64,000 nt of DNA from Pseudolabrys sp. (GCA_030684935.1 JAUXXH010000008.1:28363-92362); one strand, 5' to 3'; numbered from the stretch's first letter, positions 16,324-24,363 are shown. Notes: a model not told the origin generated them from the letters alone. A program made the numbers and translations.

Positions 16324-17982
16324 ATGGGCGCAATTGGTATGACTGGCAAAACTCGGCTCTCGGGCGGTTTTCTTGGCGTGGCGCTTTTGGCCGCGGCCGA
16401 ACTGGCCTGCGTGGCGGCGATCGAAATCGCCGTCATGGCGCCGGCCGAGGCCCAGTATTACGGCAATGACGGTCGCCAGATCTACCGCCAGCGGCCACAG
16501 CGCCAGCAGGGCGGCGGCGGCGGCTTTTTCGACAACCTGTTCGGCCGCCCGCGCGCCCCGGTGTATCAGGAACCGCAGTTCGAGCGCGCCCCGCCGCAGC
16601 AACAGCAGCAGGTCGACAGTTCGCGCGCGCCCAGCCCGCGCAAGTCCGACGGTCCCCCGCCGACCACCTCGGTCGTTGTCATGGGCGACGCCATGGCCGA
16701 CTGGCTCGCCTACGGCCTCGAAGAAGCCTTCGCCGACGCGCCGGAAATCGGCATCGTGCGCAAGAACAAGCCGTATTCGGGCCTGCTGCGCTACGACGCC
16801 AAGACCGACCAGGACTGGTGGCACATGGCGCGCGAGTTGCTGGCGCCCGAGAAGCCGAATTACGTGATCATGATGCTCGGCGTCAGCGACCGCCAGAGCA
16901 TCCGCGCCAGCGATCTCGCCAAGGCCGCCGAGAAGAAGGAGGCCGAAGCGCCCGCCGCCAACGCCACGGCAAACGCGACGCCCGGCGCGGGGCCCGCAGA
17001 TGCCGATGCCGAAGGGGAAACCACCATCGCGGCGCCCGAGCCGCCGGCCGGCCGCCGCATCACCGGCACCGTCGAATTCCGCACCGATCAATGGGCATCG
17101 ATCTATTCCAAGCGCATTGACGACACCATCGGCGCGCTTCGGAGCAAGGGCGTGCCGGTGTTCTGGGTCGGCCTGCCGTCGATCCGCGGCGCGCGCTCCA
17201 CCGCCGATGCGGTCTATCTCAACGACCTCTATCGTGCCCGCGCCCAGCGCGCCGGCGCCATCTACATCGACGTCTGGGACGGCTTCGTCGACGAGAACGG
17301 CCGCTTCGCGACGTTCGGTCCGGATTTCGAAGGCCAGCGCCGGCGGCTCCGGTCGGGCGACGGCGTGTTCTTTTCGCAGGCCGGCGCCCGTAAGCTGGCG
17401 CATTACGTCGAGCGCGAACTGCGCCGTCACATGAGCAACCGGGTGCCGGTGGCGCTGCCGTCGGGACCACTCGAGCCGCTGCCCGATGGACAATCCGCGG
17501 CGCGGCCGCTGGCCGGTCCGGTGGTGCCGCTGACGACGCCGGTGAGTGCCGGCAATCTGCTCGGCGGCGCCGGCAGCCGGCCGGCACTGATTGACGCAAC
17601 CGCGACGCGCGTCCTGGTCAAAGGTCAGGCGGTCGATGCCCCGGCCGGCCGCGCCGACGATTTCATCTGGCCGCCCGGCAGCGCCCGCACCACCGAACCG
17701 GCCGCCGTGACGGTGCCAGCCGCGGCAGCCGCCGCGTCGGCTTCTGTGCCTGCTGCGCCCAGCGCCGTGCCGCCCGCGGCGACGTCCTATACCGAGCCGC
17801 CGGTGGCGGCGCCCAGGCCGGTCCAGCCCCAGGTCGATCCGAAGGCGGCGGCGAAATCCAAACAGACACCGTCACCCGCCGCGCCGCGCGCGGTTGAAGC
17901 CCGGCCGCGCCCGCAAGCCGCCGCGCCGCCGCGTCCGCCACAGCCGGTCCGGCCGTCAGGCCCGTTCGACTGGTTCAGGTAG
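16324..17982 (+). CDS. DUF459-family SGNH-hydrolase-like periplasmic protein
   Basis: A 552-residue exported protein. An N-terminal hydrophobic segment (FLGVALLAAAELACVAAIEI) precedes a Gln/Arg/Pro-rich stretch, then the DUF459/SGNH fold from about residue 115: VVVMGDAMADWLAYGLEEAF, YVIMMLGVSDRQSIR, VPVFWVGLPSIRG and DGVFFSQAGARKLAHYVE. The block-I nucleophile position reads G-D-Ala (Ala about residue 123) rather than G-D-Ser, while the C-terminal D...H pair is kept. The last 150 residues are Pro/Ala-rich low complexity. Alternative ATG at 16339. DUF459 proteins are thought to act on cell-wall or surface polysaccharide; the exact role is unknown. Confidence 0.75.
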   Translation: MGAIGMTGKTRLSGGFLGVALLAAAELACVAAIEIAVMAPAEAQYYGNDGRQIYRQRPQRQQGGGGGFFDNLFGRPRAPVYQEPQFERAPPQQQQQVDSSRAPSPRKSDGPPPTTSVVVMGDAMADWLAYGLEEAFADAPEIGIVRKNKPYSGLLRYDAKTDQDWWHMARELLAPEKPNYVIMMLGVSDRQSIRASDLAKAAEKKEAEAPAANATANATPGAGPADADAEGETTIAAPEPPAGRRITGTVEFRTDQWASIYSKRIDDTIGALRSKGVPVFWVGLPSIRGARSTADAVYLNDLYRARAQRAGAIYIDVWDGFVDENGRFATFGPDFEGQRRRLRSGDGVFFSQAGARKLAHYVERELRRHMSNRVPVALPSGPLEPLPDGQSAARPLAGPVVPLTTPVSAGNLLGGAGSRPALIDATATRVLVKGQAVDAPAGRADDFIWPPGSARTTEPAAVTVPAAAAAASASVPAAPSAVPPAATSYTEPPVAAPRPVQPQVDPKAAAKSKQTPSPAAPRAVEARPRPQAAAPPRPPQPVRPSGPFDWFR

Positions 17983-18298
17983 GTTCCATCTGGAAAAATT
18001 GCGGCGCGGTTGCCGGGGAGCGAGGCCGGCAACCGGCGCCGTAGAACGCGAAACGCAACCGCGCACGACTGACCGGACAATACGACCACCACTTACGCCG
18101 GTGGCATCACTCCAGCATTCAGGCTGCATGGCGGTACGCTGACGCAAACTCGCACAGGCCGATGCGCCCGATTCGCAAGTGAGATGATGCAGTGCCGCAA
18201 TCCGAGTCTCGAGTCCGCGCGGCCGCAAAGCTGTGGTCAAGTCGGTCACGGCGCGAAAATTCTGTGGTAAAGTCGCTCACGCCTGTCGGAGTAAGCCC
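17983..18298. other. Non-coding spacer with an imperfect direct repeat
   Basis: No convincing gene. At 18232-18250 and 18263-18281 lie two 19-base sequences that differ at two positions (TGTGGTCAAGTCGGTCACG and TGTGGTAAAGTCGCTCACG), starting 31 bases apart, roughly three helical turns, and ending 18 bases before the next start codon. This is a plausible regulator site for the secreted protein gene that follows. Confidence 0.4.
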
Positions 18299-18739
18299 GT
18301 GCCGCGTTTTGTCCTCCTCATCGCCGCGATTCTGATCGCCGGTGCGACCGTGCCGGCCGGCGCCGCGGGCTGGCTGGAGAGATCCGTCTATCTGAGCGGC
18401 CCGCGCTATGACGGCGCCGTGCCGCCCTGTGACGTTGCGCTTGGCACCATCGCCGCGCGCTTTGCGCACAAGGAAAGCCGCTTCTGGAATTCCAGCCTGC
18501 AGATTCTCGATTTCGAGCGGGTGCGCCAGGTTGCCTACCGGCCGTGGGCGGCGGGCACCATTCCGCGCCGCTTCTGCAGCGCGGTCGCCTTGGTGAGCAA
18601 CGGACGGCGCCACGCGGTGCACTACTGGATTGGCGAGGATACCGGAACCATTGGCGCAAGCTGGGGCGTGGAATGGTGCGTGGCCGGGCTCGACCGCAAC
18701 TGGGCCTATAACCCGGGCTGCAAGATGGCGCGGCCCTGA
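18299..18739 (+). CDS. Small secreted protein of unknown function
   Basis: A 146-residue protein with a clear signal peptide (MPRFVLLIAAILIAGATVPAGAA before GWLERS). The GTG start at 18299 follows a GGAG at about 18288; an upstream in-frame GTG at 18233 would put a non-signal extension in front. The mature part has four Cys (in PPCDVAL, PRRFCSAV, GVEWCVAG and NPGCKMA), suggesting two disulphides in the periplasm. The ending VEWCVAGLDRNWAYNPGCKM looks like a conserved motif of short rhizobial secreted proteins. Function unknown. Confidence 0.72.
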   Translation: MPRFVLLIAAILIAGATVPAGAAGWLERSVYLSGPRYDGAVPPCDVALGTIAARFAHKESRFWNSSLQILDFERVRQVAYRPWAAGTIPRRFCSAVALVSNGRRHAVHYWIGEDTGTIGASWGVEWCVAGLDRNWAYNPGCKMARP

Positions 18740-18927
18740 GGGGCCACGGCGGCGCTGCCGCCGTTCTTGCCTTCCAGCCAGTCGGCATTGTCAGCCAAAG
18801 CCAGCAGCGATTCCTGCATTTTCAGATAGCGCGCCTTGGCCTCGGCAGGGCAATCCTGGGCGCTGGCCGAGACGGCGCATTCACTGGCCCAGGCGCGCAA
18901 TTTATCCGCGTTCAGCGTGTCGATCAT
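18706..18927 (-). CDS. Small conserved soluble protein
   Basis: A 73-residue protein read from ATG 18927 (MIDTLNADKLRAWASECAVS). It is predicted helical, with two Cys near the N terminus (SECAVS and AQDCPAEAK) and the segment ARYLKMQESLLALADNADWL, a pattern recalled from short hypothetical proteins of Bradyrhizobium-like genomes. Its 3' end overlaps the convergent secreted-protein gene by 34 bases. No function can be assigned. Confidence 0.58.
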   Translation of the reverse strand: MIDTLNADKLRAWASECAVSASAQDCPAEAKARYLKMQESLLALADNADWLEGKNGGSAAVAPQGRAILQPGL

Positions 18928-18939
18928 GGCGGACCTCAA

Positions 18940-19194
18940 TCTGGAGAAACGGACGCAACATCCGTAAGGGTCTGGGGCAGGAACGCGCCCTTCGAACGCA
19001 TCGGGACTTGTCTATTGAACGGCCCGCGGGGACCGACCCTGCCCTCCGCGGGGAAATAGTTGCAAAAACAAGCTCGTTTTGTTTATACTATGTTCTTCAT
19101 AAGTTCTTATTTTATCGGTATTTCAGTAGGGAACTTTTGCTTTCGGTCAATTTCCGGTTTGTTCTCCATAGCGGTCTTGCGTAAAGGGGGATCC
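18940..19194 (+). promoter_or_regulatory. AT-rich upstream region of the RNase T2 gene
   Basis: A 255-base spacer whose part from about 19057 to 19150 is markedly AT-rich compared with its surroundings, containing TTTGTTTATACTATG and TTCTTATTTTATCGG. This probably holds the promoter of the RNase T2 gene; TATACT near 19085 is a reasonable -10. No gene is seen. Confidence 0.4.
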
Positions 19195-19971
19195 ATGCCA
19201 GCCCGTTCCATCCTTCAGCGTTCCATCCTTCAGCGTTCCACCGGTCGCTCCAGCGCGCGCATTTCCATGGTGCGTCGTCCATTGGCCGATGCAGTGCGGC
19301 GCGCATCGGTCGCCTTCTGCTTCACCGTGCTGTTTGCCGTGGTGGCGCTGGCCCAGGATCGGGGGCAGGACCCGCGGCAGAGCGCGCCCGGCCAGTTCGA
19401 TTTCTATGTGCTGGCGCTGTCCTGGTCGCCGTCTTATTGCGCCGCGGCGGCCGAACGGGCGCCGCAGCGGACGCCCGAGCAGCAATGTGCCGGCCGGCCG
19501 TTTCACTTCGTGGTGCATGGGCTGTGGCCGCAATATGAGCGCGGCTCGCCATCCTACTGCCAGGTGCCGGCGCCGCGGCTCAACCGCGCCATCGTCGGCG
19601 AAATGCTCGATCTGATGCCGAGCCCGCGGCTGATCTTCCACCAGTGGGACCGGCACGGCACCTGTTCGGGGCTATCGCCCTATGCCTACTTTGAAACGGT
19701 GCGCAAGGCGCGGTCGGTGGTGAAAATTCCCGGCGACTATCTCGAACTCGACAAGCCGATTGTGGTCAATCCCGGCGACGTCGCCGCGGCCTTCATCAAG
19801 GCCAATCAGGGCATGACGCAGGCCAACATCGCGGTCGCCTGCGACAGCAAGCGACTCAATGAAGTGCGCGTCTGTCTCAACAAGGATTTCTCGTTCCGGG
19901 ACTGCGCCGAGGTCACGCGCCGATCCTGCCGGCGCGACAGGGTGGCGATGCCGGCGGTGCGCGGCGGATAA
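19195..19971 (+). CDS. RNase T2 family ribonuclease
   Basis: A 258-residue exported endoribonuclease. The two family motifs are present: FVVHGLWPQ with active His at about residue 108, and HQWDRHGTC with His149 and His154. In the second motif the usual HEWxKHGTC Glu and Lys are Gln150 and Arg153. Six or more Cys fit the disulphide pattern. The start at ATG 19195 follows AAAGGGGG; an inner ATG at 19267 gives a more compact signal peptide (MVRRPLADAVRRASVAFCF...ALAQ), so the first 24 residues, which include a tandem SILQRSILQRS, may not be translated. Likely periplasmic, in RNA scavenging. Confidence 0.82.
   Translation: MPARSILQRSILQRSTGRSSARISMVRRPLADAVRRASVAFCFTVLFAVVALAQDRGQDPRQSAPGQFDFYVLALSWSPSYCAAAAERAPQRTPEQQCAGRPFHFVVHGLWPQYERGSPSYCQVPAPRLNRAIVGEMLDLMPSPRLIFHQWDRHGTCSGLSPYAYFETVRKARSVVKIPGDYLELDKPIVVNPGDVAAAFIKANQGMTQANIAVACDSKRLNEVRVCLNKDFSFRDCAEVTRRSCRRDRVAMPAVRGG
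19202..19238 (+). repeat. 15-base tandem direct repeat in the RNase T2 5' end
   Basis: The 15-base unit CGTTCCATCCTTCAG is present twice in tandem, followed by the start of a third (CGTTCCA). In frame it encodes the duplicated RSILQ in RSILQRSILQRS. This is a slippage-type duplication. Confidence 0.7.
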
Positions 19972-20235
19972 CAGGTTCGCTGGCGTCACGCGCGGTGCGC
20001 GCGCGCTCCGCAGCGTGCCGGCCGCGTCATCCGCGCCGATCGGGAACCGTGAAATAAAATGCGTTCGCGCGGCGACCTATCGTCGGCGATGGCATTAAGC
20101 AGCCACTAACGATGGCGCCGTGGGTCGTGGGGATAAGACCGGCGTGTCGCGTATTCGCACAAGATTCTCGTAAGCGAAAATGCGCATGGTGCCGCGCGCG
20201 CCGAGCGCGGGGAGCGCTGCCATGATCAAGACTCG
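19972..20235. other. Spacer without a recognised gene
   Basis: 264 bases between RNase T2 and a small membrane protein. I see no coding pattern, no terminator and no clear hairpin; the part from 20040 to 20180 is a little AT-richer and likely carries the promoter for the next gene. Confidence 0.4.
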
Positions 20236-20655
20236 ATGAACAGGGCCAAAGACTACATCAGTTTTGCCGGCTGGTTCATGGGGATCGGCTACGCCGTGAT
20301 GTGGCCGTTCACGGCGTCCAGCCGCAGCGGCCAGCCGTTCGGCGCCTCCGTGCTGTGCGGTGACGAGGCCCTGACCGGCTGGCTGTGCCCTGCGTCATAT
20401 CCGTTGCGGATGCCGGAGGAATTGCACGCGCTGGGATTTGTGGCGGCGCTGTTTGTTGCCGTTCGTCTGGTGACCTATGCCATCCGGCGGTTGCGCCGCC
20501 GGCGGCAAAACCTCGCATTGGTGCCGCCGTCCGACGTGCCGATCGTGCCGGCGCCCGAGGTGGTGGTCCGGCCGCGGCTGCGGCCGCCGGCGCCGCCGCC
20601 GCATCGCTCGGTCAAGCCGCGCAGCCATTTCGGCTTGCGCAATGTGCCGCGCTGA
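20236..20655 (+). CDS. Small two-helix membrane protein of unknown function
   Basis: A 139-residue protein beginning MNRAKDYISFAGWFMGIGYA. It has two hydrophobic segments, at about residues 8-27 and 70-86 (ALGFVAALFVAVRLVTYAI), separated by a loop with two Cys (VLCGDEALTGWLCPAS). A basic, Pro-rich cytoplasmic tail (RRLRRRRQ, then PPAPPPHRS) follows. No family was recognised. It precedes rlmJ by 73 bases on the same strand. Confidence 0.6.
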   Translation: MNRAKDYISFAGWFMGIGYAVMWPFTASSRSGQPFGASVLCGDEALTGWLCPASYPLRMPEELHALGFVAALFVAVRLVTYAIRRLRRRRQNLALVPPSDVPIVPAPEVVVRPRLRPPAPPPHRSVKPRSHFGLRNVPR

Positions 20656-20728
20656 GCGCCGAGTTGTGGCATAAGCGCGGCCGAGGGCCGGATCCGCGGC
20701 CGACACCGCCGGAGCATCGAACACCGCC

Positions 20729-21580
20729 GTGAACTATCGCCACGCCTTCCATGCCGGCAGCTTTGCCGATGTGTTCAAGCATGCGGTGCTCGCCCGCATT
20801 CTGAATTATCTGCGGGAGAAGGAGGGCGCTTTCCGCGTCATCGATACCCATGCCGGCGCCGGCCTCTACGATCTGACCGGCCCGGAAGCCAGACGGAGCG
20901 GCGAATGGCAGGACGGCATCGCGCGGCTCTTGGCGGCGGAGCCGGCCGCACCGGTGGCGGCGTTGCTGGCGCCGTATCTCGACGTGGTCGGTGCGCTCAA
21001 TGAGCCAGGCCGGCTGAAGATCTATCCCGGCTCACCGGCGATCGCGCGCGCCTGGCTGCGGCCGCAGGACCGGCTGATCGCCTGCGAACTGGAGCTGAAA
21101 ACCGAATCTTTGCTGCGCCGCAATCTGCGCGGCGACCCGCGCATCAAGGTGCTGGAGATCGATGGCTGGACCGCGCTGTCGGCCTATGTGCCGCCGCCGG
21201 AGCGGCGCGGCCTGGTGCTGATCGATCCGCCGTTCGAGGAGGCCGCCGATTATCACCGGCTGTCGCACGGCCTGATCGAGGCGCACCGCAAATGGGCGAC
21301 CGGCATCTATGCGCTCTGGTATCCGATCAAGGATCGCGGCGAGCCGGACGCGCTGGCCAAGCGGCTGCGCCGCGCCGGCATCGGCAAATTGTTGCGCGCC
21401 GAACTAATCGTCACGCCGCTGCGCGACCCGACCCGGTTGAACGGCTCTGGCCTCATTCTGGTGAACCCGCCGTGGACGCTGGAAGGCGAGCTTTCAACAT
21501 TGCTGCCGGCGCTGGCCGGCATTCTCGGCCGCGACGGCGGCGGCGCGTACCGGCTCGACTGGCTGGCCGGCGAAAGCTGA
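20729..21580 (+). CDS. rlmJ: 23S rRNA (adenine(2030)-N6)-methyltransferase RlmJ
   Basis: A 283-residue SAM-dependent methyltransferase that modifies A2030 of 23S rRNA. The N terminus MNYRHAFHAGSFADVFKHAVL is the RlmJ signature. DTHAGAGLYDL is the SAM-binding motif I, and the catalytic motif (N/D-PP-Y/F) appears as LIDPPFEEAADY. GSPAIARAWLRPQDRL and GSGLILVNPPW are also typical. Start is GTG at 20729; it gives the exact family N terminus. Length matches the family (about 280). Confidence 0.93.
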   Translation: MNYRHAFHAGSFADVFKHAVLARILNYLREKEGAFRVIDTHAGAGLYDLTGPEARRSGEWQDGIARLLAAEPAAPVAALLAPYLDVVGALNEPGRLKIYPGSPAIARAWLRPQDRLIACELELKTESLLRRNLRGDPRIKVLEIDGWTALSAYVPPPERRGLVLIDPPFEEAADYHRLSHGLIEAHRKWATGIYALWYPIKDRGEPDALAKRLRRAGIGKLLRAELIVTPLRDPTRLNGSGLILVNPPWTLEGELSTLLPALAGILGRDGGGAYRLDWLAGES

Positions 21581-21795
21581 TTGCGCTGCATTGCGGCAAT
21601 TGCCGCCTCTTTTCAGCAGCGCACAGTTGGTGTGTAGTTCCATCATTGGCAGTGACGTTCCGCCTCTCCAGGGAGGCCGGCGGAGTGACAGAGGCCGCTC
21701 GCGGCTGACGCTATCCCCGAAAGAAGAATGTCCGGCCGAGCCGCCGTGTCGTGGGGCCGGCGGCGGAGCAGTACGGGGAAGAGGGAGAATTCCCG
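21581..21795 (+). promoter_or_regulatory. Long leader of the cold-shock gene
   Basis: The 215 bases before the cold-shock start contain no gene. Cold-shock mRNAs commonly carry long 5' leaders with temperature-sensitive structure, and this length fits. The ribosome binding site region GGGGAAGAGGGAGAA lies just upstream of the ATG. A promoter was not confidently located. Confidence 0.35.
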
Positions 21796-22011
21796 ATGGC
21801 GCAAACCGGAGTGGTGAAGTTCTTCAATGGCGAACGCGGCTACGGGTTCGTGAAACCGGATGACGGCGGACGCGATGTGTTCGTGCACATCACCGCGGTC
21901 GAACAGGCCGGTCTGAAGAGTTTGAACGAGGGGCAACACATCAGCTTCGATGTCGAACCGGACAAGAAGGGCAAAGGTCCCAAGGCGGTGAACCTGGTCA
22001 TCACCGGCTGA
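21796..22011 (+). CDS. Cold-shock domain protein (CspA family)
   Basis: A 71-residue single-domain RNA chaperone. RNP1 reads GYGFVKP and RNP2 VFVHI, and the N terminus MAQTGVVKFFNGERGYGF is canonical. It binds single-stranded RNA/DNA in the cytoplasm. The ATG at 21796 has a GAGGGAGAA ribosome binding site; an in-frame upstream codon at 21751 would add 15 residues unlike the family. A 13-bp hairpin lies seven bases after the stop. Confidence 0.95.
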   Translation: MAQTGVVKFFNGERGYGFVKPDDGGRDVFVHITAVEQAGLKSLNEGQHISFDVEPDKKGKGPKAVNLVITG

Positions 22012-22017
22012 GCAACT

Positions 22018-22050
22018 GGCGCATGATGGCGGCGGATGCCATCATGCGCC
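22018..22050 (+). terminator. 13-bp perfect hairpin after the cold-shock gene
   Basis: GGCGCATGATGGC at 22018-22030 pairs perfectly with GCCATCATGCGCC at 22038-22050 across a 7-base loop. No U-tract follows, so it is not a textbook intrinsic terminator. It could protect the csp mRNA 3' end or assist termination. Confidence 0.6.
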
Positions 22051-22136
22051 GATGCCGGGCGCGCGCCTCACGCTCCATTGTTGACATGAGACAGCCGGGA
22101 CGGCGCGTCCCGCTTCTGTAAGGGTGACTATTTGCC

Positions 22137-22745
22137 ATGATGATCCTGCGTTCCTCTCCTGCCTCACCGTTCGGCCGCAAGGTCCGAATCGCCGCCGCGG
22201 TGCTCGGCCTCGATGGCCAGATCGATGTGCGGGCCACCGATCTCGACAGCGACTCCGACAGCATCCGCGTCGAGAATCCGCTCGGGAAAATTCCGGCCTT
22301 GGTGCTGGAGGACGGCACCGCCTATTACGACTCGCGCGTGATCGTCGAGTATCTCGATCATCTGGCCGGCGGCGGCCGCATCATTCCGCGCGACGGCAAG
22401 GCGCGCTTCGAGACGCTGCGATTGCAGGCGCTGTGCGACGGCATTCTCGATGCCTGTCTGATGCTGGTGTATGAAAATCGCTACCGCACCGAAGACAAGC
22501 GGGTGGCCGCCTGGACCGACCGGCAGAGCGGCAAGGTGGCGCGCGGAATGGCGGTGCTCGAAGCGTCGCCGCCGCCGCTCGATGCGGTGCCCGATGTCGG
22601 CCAGATCACGCTCGCCTGTCTGCTCGGCTATCGCGATCTGCGCTTCGCCGGCACCTGGCGCAAGGAGTATCCGCGCCTGCTGGCCTGGCACGACAAATTC
22701 GCCGCACAGGTGCCGTCATTTGCGGCGACCAAAGTCACGCCTTGA
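22137..22745 (+). CDS. Glutathione S-transferase family protein
   Basis: A 202-residue protein with a thioredoxin-like N-terminal domain (MMILRSSPASPFGRKVRIAA) and a helical C-terminal domain. NPLGKIPALVLEDG carries the cis-Pro, and YYDSRVIVEYLD is the glutathione gamma-glutamyl-binding S-x-x-I motif. The SPASPFGRKV site has Ser where GSTs place the catalytic Ser/Cys/Tyr. Likely a cytosolic GST or glutathione-dependent isomerase; substrate unknown. Confidence 0.88.
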   Translation: MMILRSSPASPFGRKVRIAAAVLGLDGQIDVRATDLDSDSDSIRVENPLGKIPALVLEDGTAYYDSRVIVEYLDHLAGGGRIIPRDGKARFETLRLQALCDGILDACLMLVYENRYRTEDKRVAAWTDRQSGKVARGMAVLEASPPPLDAVPDVGQITLACLLGYRDLRFAGTWRKEYPRLLAWHDKFAAQVPSFAATKVTP

Positions 22746-22764
22746 TCGACGGCGACCGGACGCG

Positions 22765-22790
22765 AAAAAAGCCCCGGAGCGATCCGGGGC
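22765..22790 (-). terminator. Intrinsic terminator of the first outer-membrane barrel gene
   Basis: On the minus strand GCCCCGGA, a short loop and TCCGGGGC are followed by six U residues (A-run at 22765-22770 on the plus strand). It lies 25 bases past the barrel stop. With its convergent position, it may also help stop the GST transcript. Confidence 0.88.
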
Positions 22791-22814
22791 TTATGTTCGT
22801 CTCGTCCCGTGCGC

Positions 22815-23489
22815 CTAGAAGCGGTAGTTCAGGCCCGCGCGCACGATGTTGGTCTTGAAGCTGGCGTCCGATCCGGCAACGGCGCTGCCGCGGCCGAGAT
22901 CGACGTGCAGATACTCGATCTTGGCGGTCCATGGTCCGGCCACAGCGGCCTCGATGCCGCCGCCCAGCGTCCAGCCCGAGCGGGTGTCGCTGGCGCTGCC
23001 GACGCCGGTCACCCAGGTATCGACTCCGCCGAAGGCCCAACCGCCCGTCACGTAGGGCATGTAGTTGCCGGCGGCATAGCCGAGACGACCGCGCACGGTG
23101 CCGAGCCACTTGTTGGCGGTGTCGCAGTTGGTGATGCCGCAACCGCTGCTGCCGCGAATGTTGCTGTAACCGATATCGCCTTCGAGACCGAACACCACTG
23201 GGCCGGTCTGAAAGTTGTAGCCCAGCGTGCCGGAGAAGATGCCGCCGCTCACATCGTAGGTGGCGCCGCCGAAGTTCGACGTGCCCCAGCCGCCGCCGGC
23301 GGTCACACCGGCATAGAAGCCGGTCCAGTTATAGACGGGCGATGCGACGTAGACCGGCGCGGCGGCCGGCGTCGCCTGACGCATTGGAATATCTGCGGCC
23401 GCCGCAGCGGTCGCGCCGAGCGCGATGGCGGCGCAGCTTGCAAGAAGAGATTTAGCGAAGGACGATTGCGCGAGACGAAAGTTTTTCAT
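22815..23489 (-). CDS. Omp25/Omp31-type outer-membrane beta-barrel protein, copy 1
   Basis: A 224-residue outer-membrane protein with eight expected strands. The start at ATG 23489 (MKNFRLAQSSFAKSLLASCA) has GGTGG upstream and gives a signal peptide ending near AAAADIP. PVYNWTGFYAGVTAGGGWG is the hallmark after the leader in this family, and the C terminus LNYRF ends in Phe, the BAM recognition residue. It has two internal Cys (GCGITNCDTAN). It is the last of three tandem paralogues and has its own terminator. Confidence 0.9.
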   Translation of the reverse strand: MKNFRLAQSSFAKSLLASCAAIALGATAAAAADIPMRQATPAAAPVYVASPVYNWTGFYAGVTAGGGWGTSNFGGATYDVSGGIFSGTLGYNFQTGPVVFGLEGDIGYSNIRGSSGCGITNCDTANKWLGTVRGRLGYAAGNYMPYVTGGWAFGGVDTWVTGVGSASDTRSGWTLGGGIEAAVAGPWTAKIEYLHVDLGRGSAVAGSDASFKTNIVRAGLNYRF

Positions 23490-23652
23490 GACCACCTGCC
23501 GTTGTCCAAAACGGACGACGCGACCGCGCCGTTCCCCGATGCCGGATTCAACCGTCATCCGAGATCGTGGTTCCTGGGCGGCGGCCGGAAAAACCGCGGC
23601 GCGACAATTTGGTTAAAAATGTCGATATGTGTGCGCAGGTCGGTGAGCGGGC

Positions 23653-23684
23653 ACAAAAAAAGCCCCGGGCCGAAGCCCGGGGCT
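23653..23684 (-). terminator. Intrinsic terminator of outer-membrane barrel copy 2
   Basis: AGCCCCGGGC at 23661-23670 pairs with GCCCGGGGCT at 23675-23684 with a CGAA tetraloop. The plus-strand A-run at 23655-23661 becomes the U-tract on the minus strand. It lies 13 bases past the barrel stop. Confidence 0.9.
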
Positions 23685-23697
23685 CGTGTCGCTGGTG

Positions 23698-24363
23698 CTA
23701 GAAGCGGTAGTTGAGGCCGCCGCGCACAATGTTGGTGTGGAACTTGGTGTCGGCGCCGGCGAGCGTATTGGTGCCGAGATCAACGTAGAGGTATTCGGCC
23801 TTGGCGGTCCACGGACCGGTCAGTGCGAATTCCGCGCCGCCGCCGAGCGTCCAGCCGGCCTTGGTCTCGCTTTCGTTGAGGCCGAGCGCTGAGGTCGCCT
23901 TGATGTCGCCCACGGCCAGACCGCCGGTGACGAACGGCATCACGCGATCGAATGCGTAGCCGATGCGGCCGCGCACGGTGCCGAGCCAGTTGTTGCGGGT
24001 TTCGCACGAACCGACGGCGCAGATGCCGGCGCTGCTGCTGCCCTTGATGCCGCTCCAGGCGACATCGCCTTCAAGACCGAACACGGTCTGGCCAGCCTGC
24101 CAGTTATAACCGAGCGTGCCGCCGACAACGCCGCCATCGACATCGAACGAGCCGGTGCTGCCGAACGCGTTGGTCCTGTTCGAGCTGCCCCAGCCGTAAC
24201 CGGCGTTGATACCGGCGTACATGCCGGTCCAGTTATAGACCGGCGCCATGTACATCGGCGCGGCCTTCGTCGGCATCGCCTGGGGGCGCTGCATGTCGGC
24301 CGCATGGGCTGCACCCATCATCGAAATCACAGCGAGCGCACCCGCCAACACAACACGCTTCAT
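23698..24363 (-). CDS. Omp25/Omp31-type outer-membrane beta-barrel protein, copy 2
   Basis: A 221-residue paralogue of its neighbours. The leader MKRVVLAGALAVISMMGAAHAA precedes DMQRP; PVYNWTGMYAGINAGYGWG follows, and the end is LNYRF. A Cys pair (GICAVGSCETRN) sits at the same place as in copy 1, unlike copy 3, so copies 1 and 2 are closer to each other. The start at ATG 24363 has an AGGAGA-type ribosome binding site. The 230 bases between it and the next terminator are AT-rich and hold its promoter. Confidence 0.9.
   Translation of the reverse strand: MKRVVLAGALAVISMMGAAHAADMQRPQAMPTKAAPMYMAPVYNWTGMYAGINAGYGWGSSNRTNAFGSTGSFDVDGGVVGGTLGYNWQAGQTVFGLEGDVAWSGIKGSSSAGICAVGSCETRNNWLGTVRGRIGYAFDRVMPFVTGGLAVGDIKATSALGLNESETKAGWTLGGGAEFALTGPWTAKAEYLYVDLGTNTLAGADTKFHTNIVRGGLNYRF

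Noticed and set aside
15166..17493. A 775-codon minus-strand frame opposite the transglycosylase and DUF459 genes
   Set aside because: Composition typical of an antisense shadow, crossing the gap between two well-supported genes on the plus strand.
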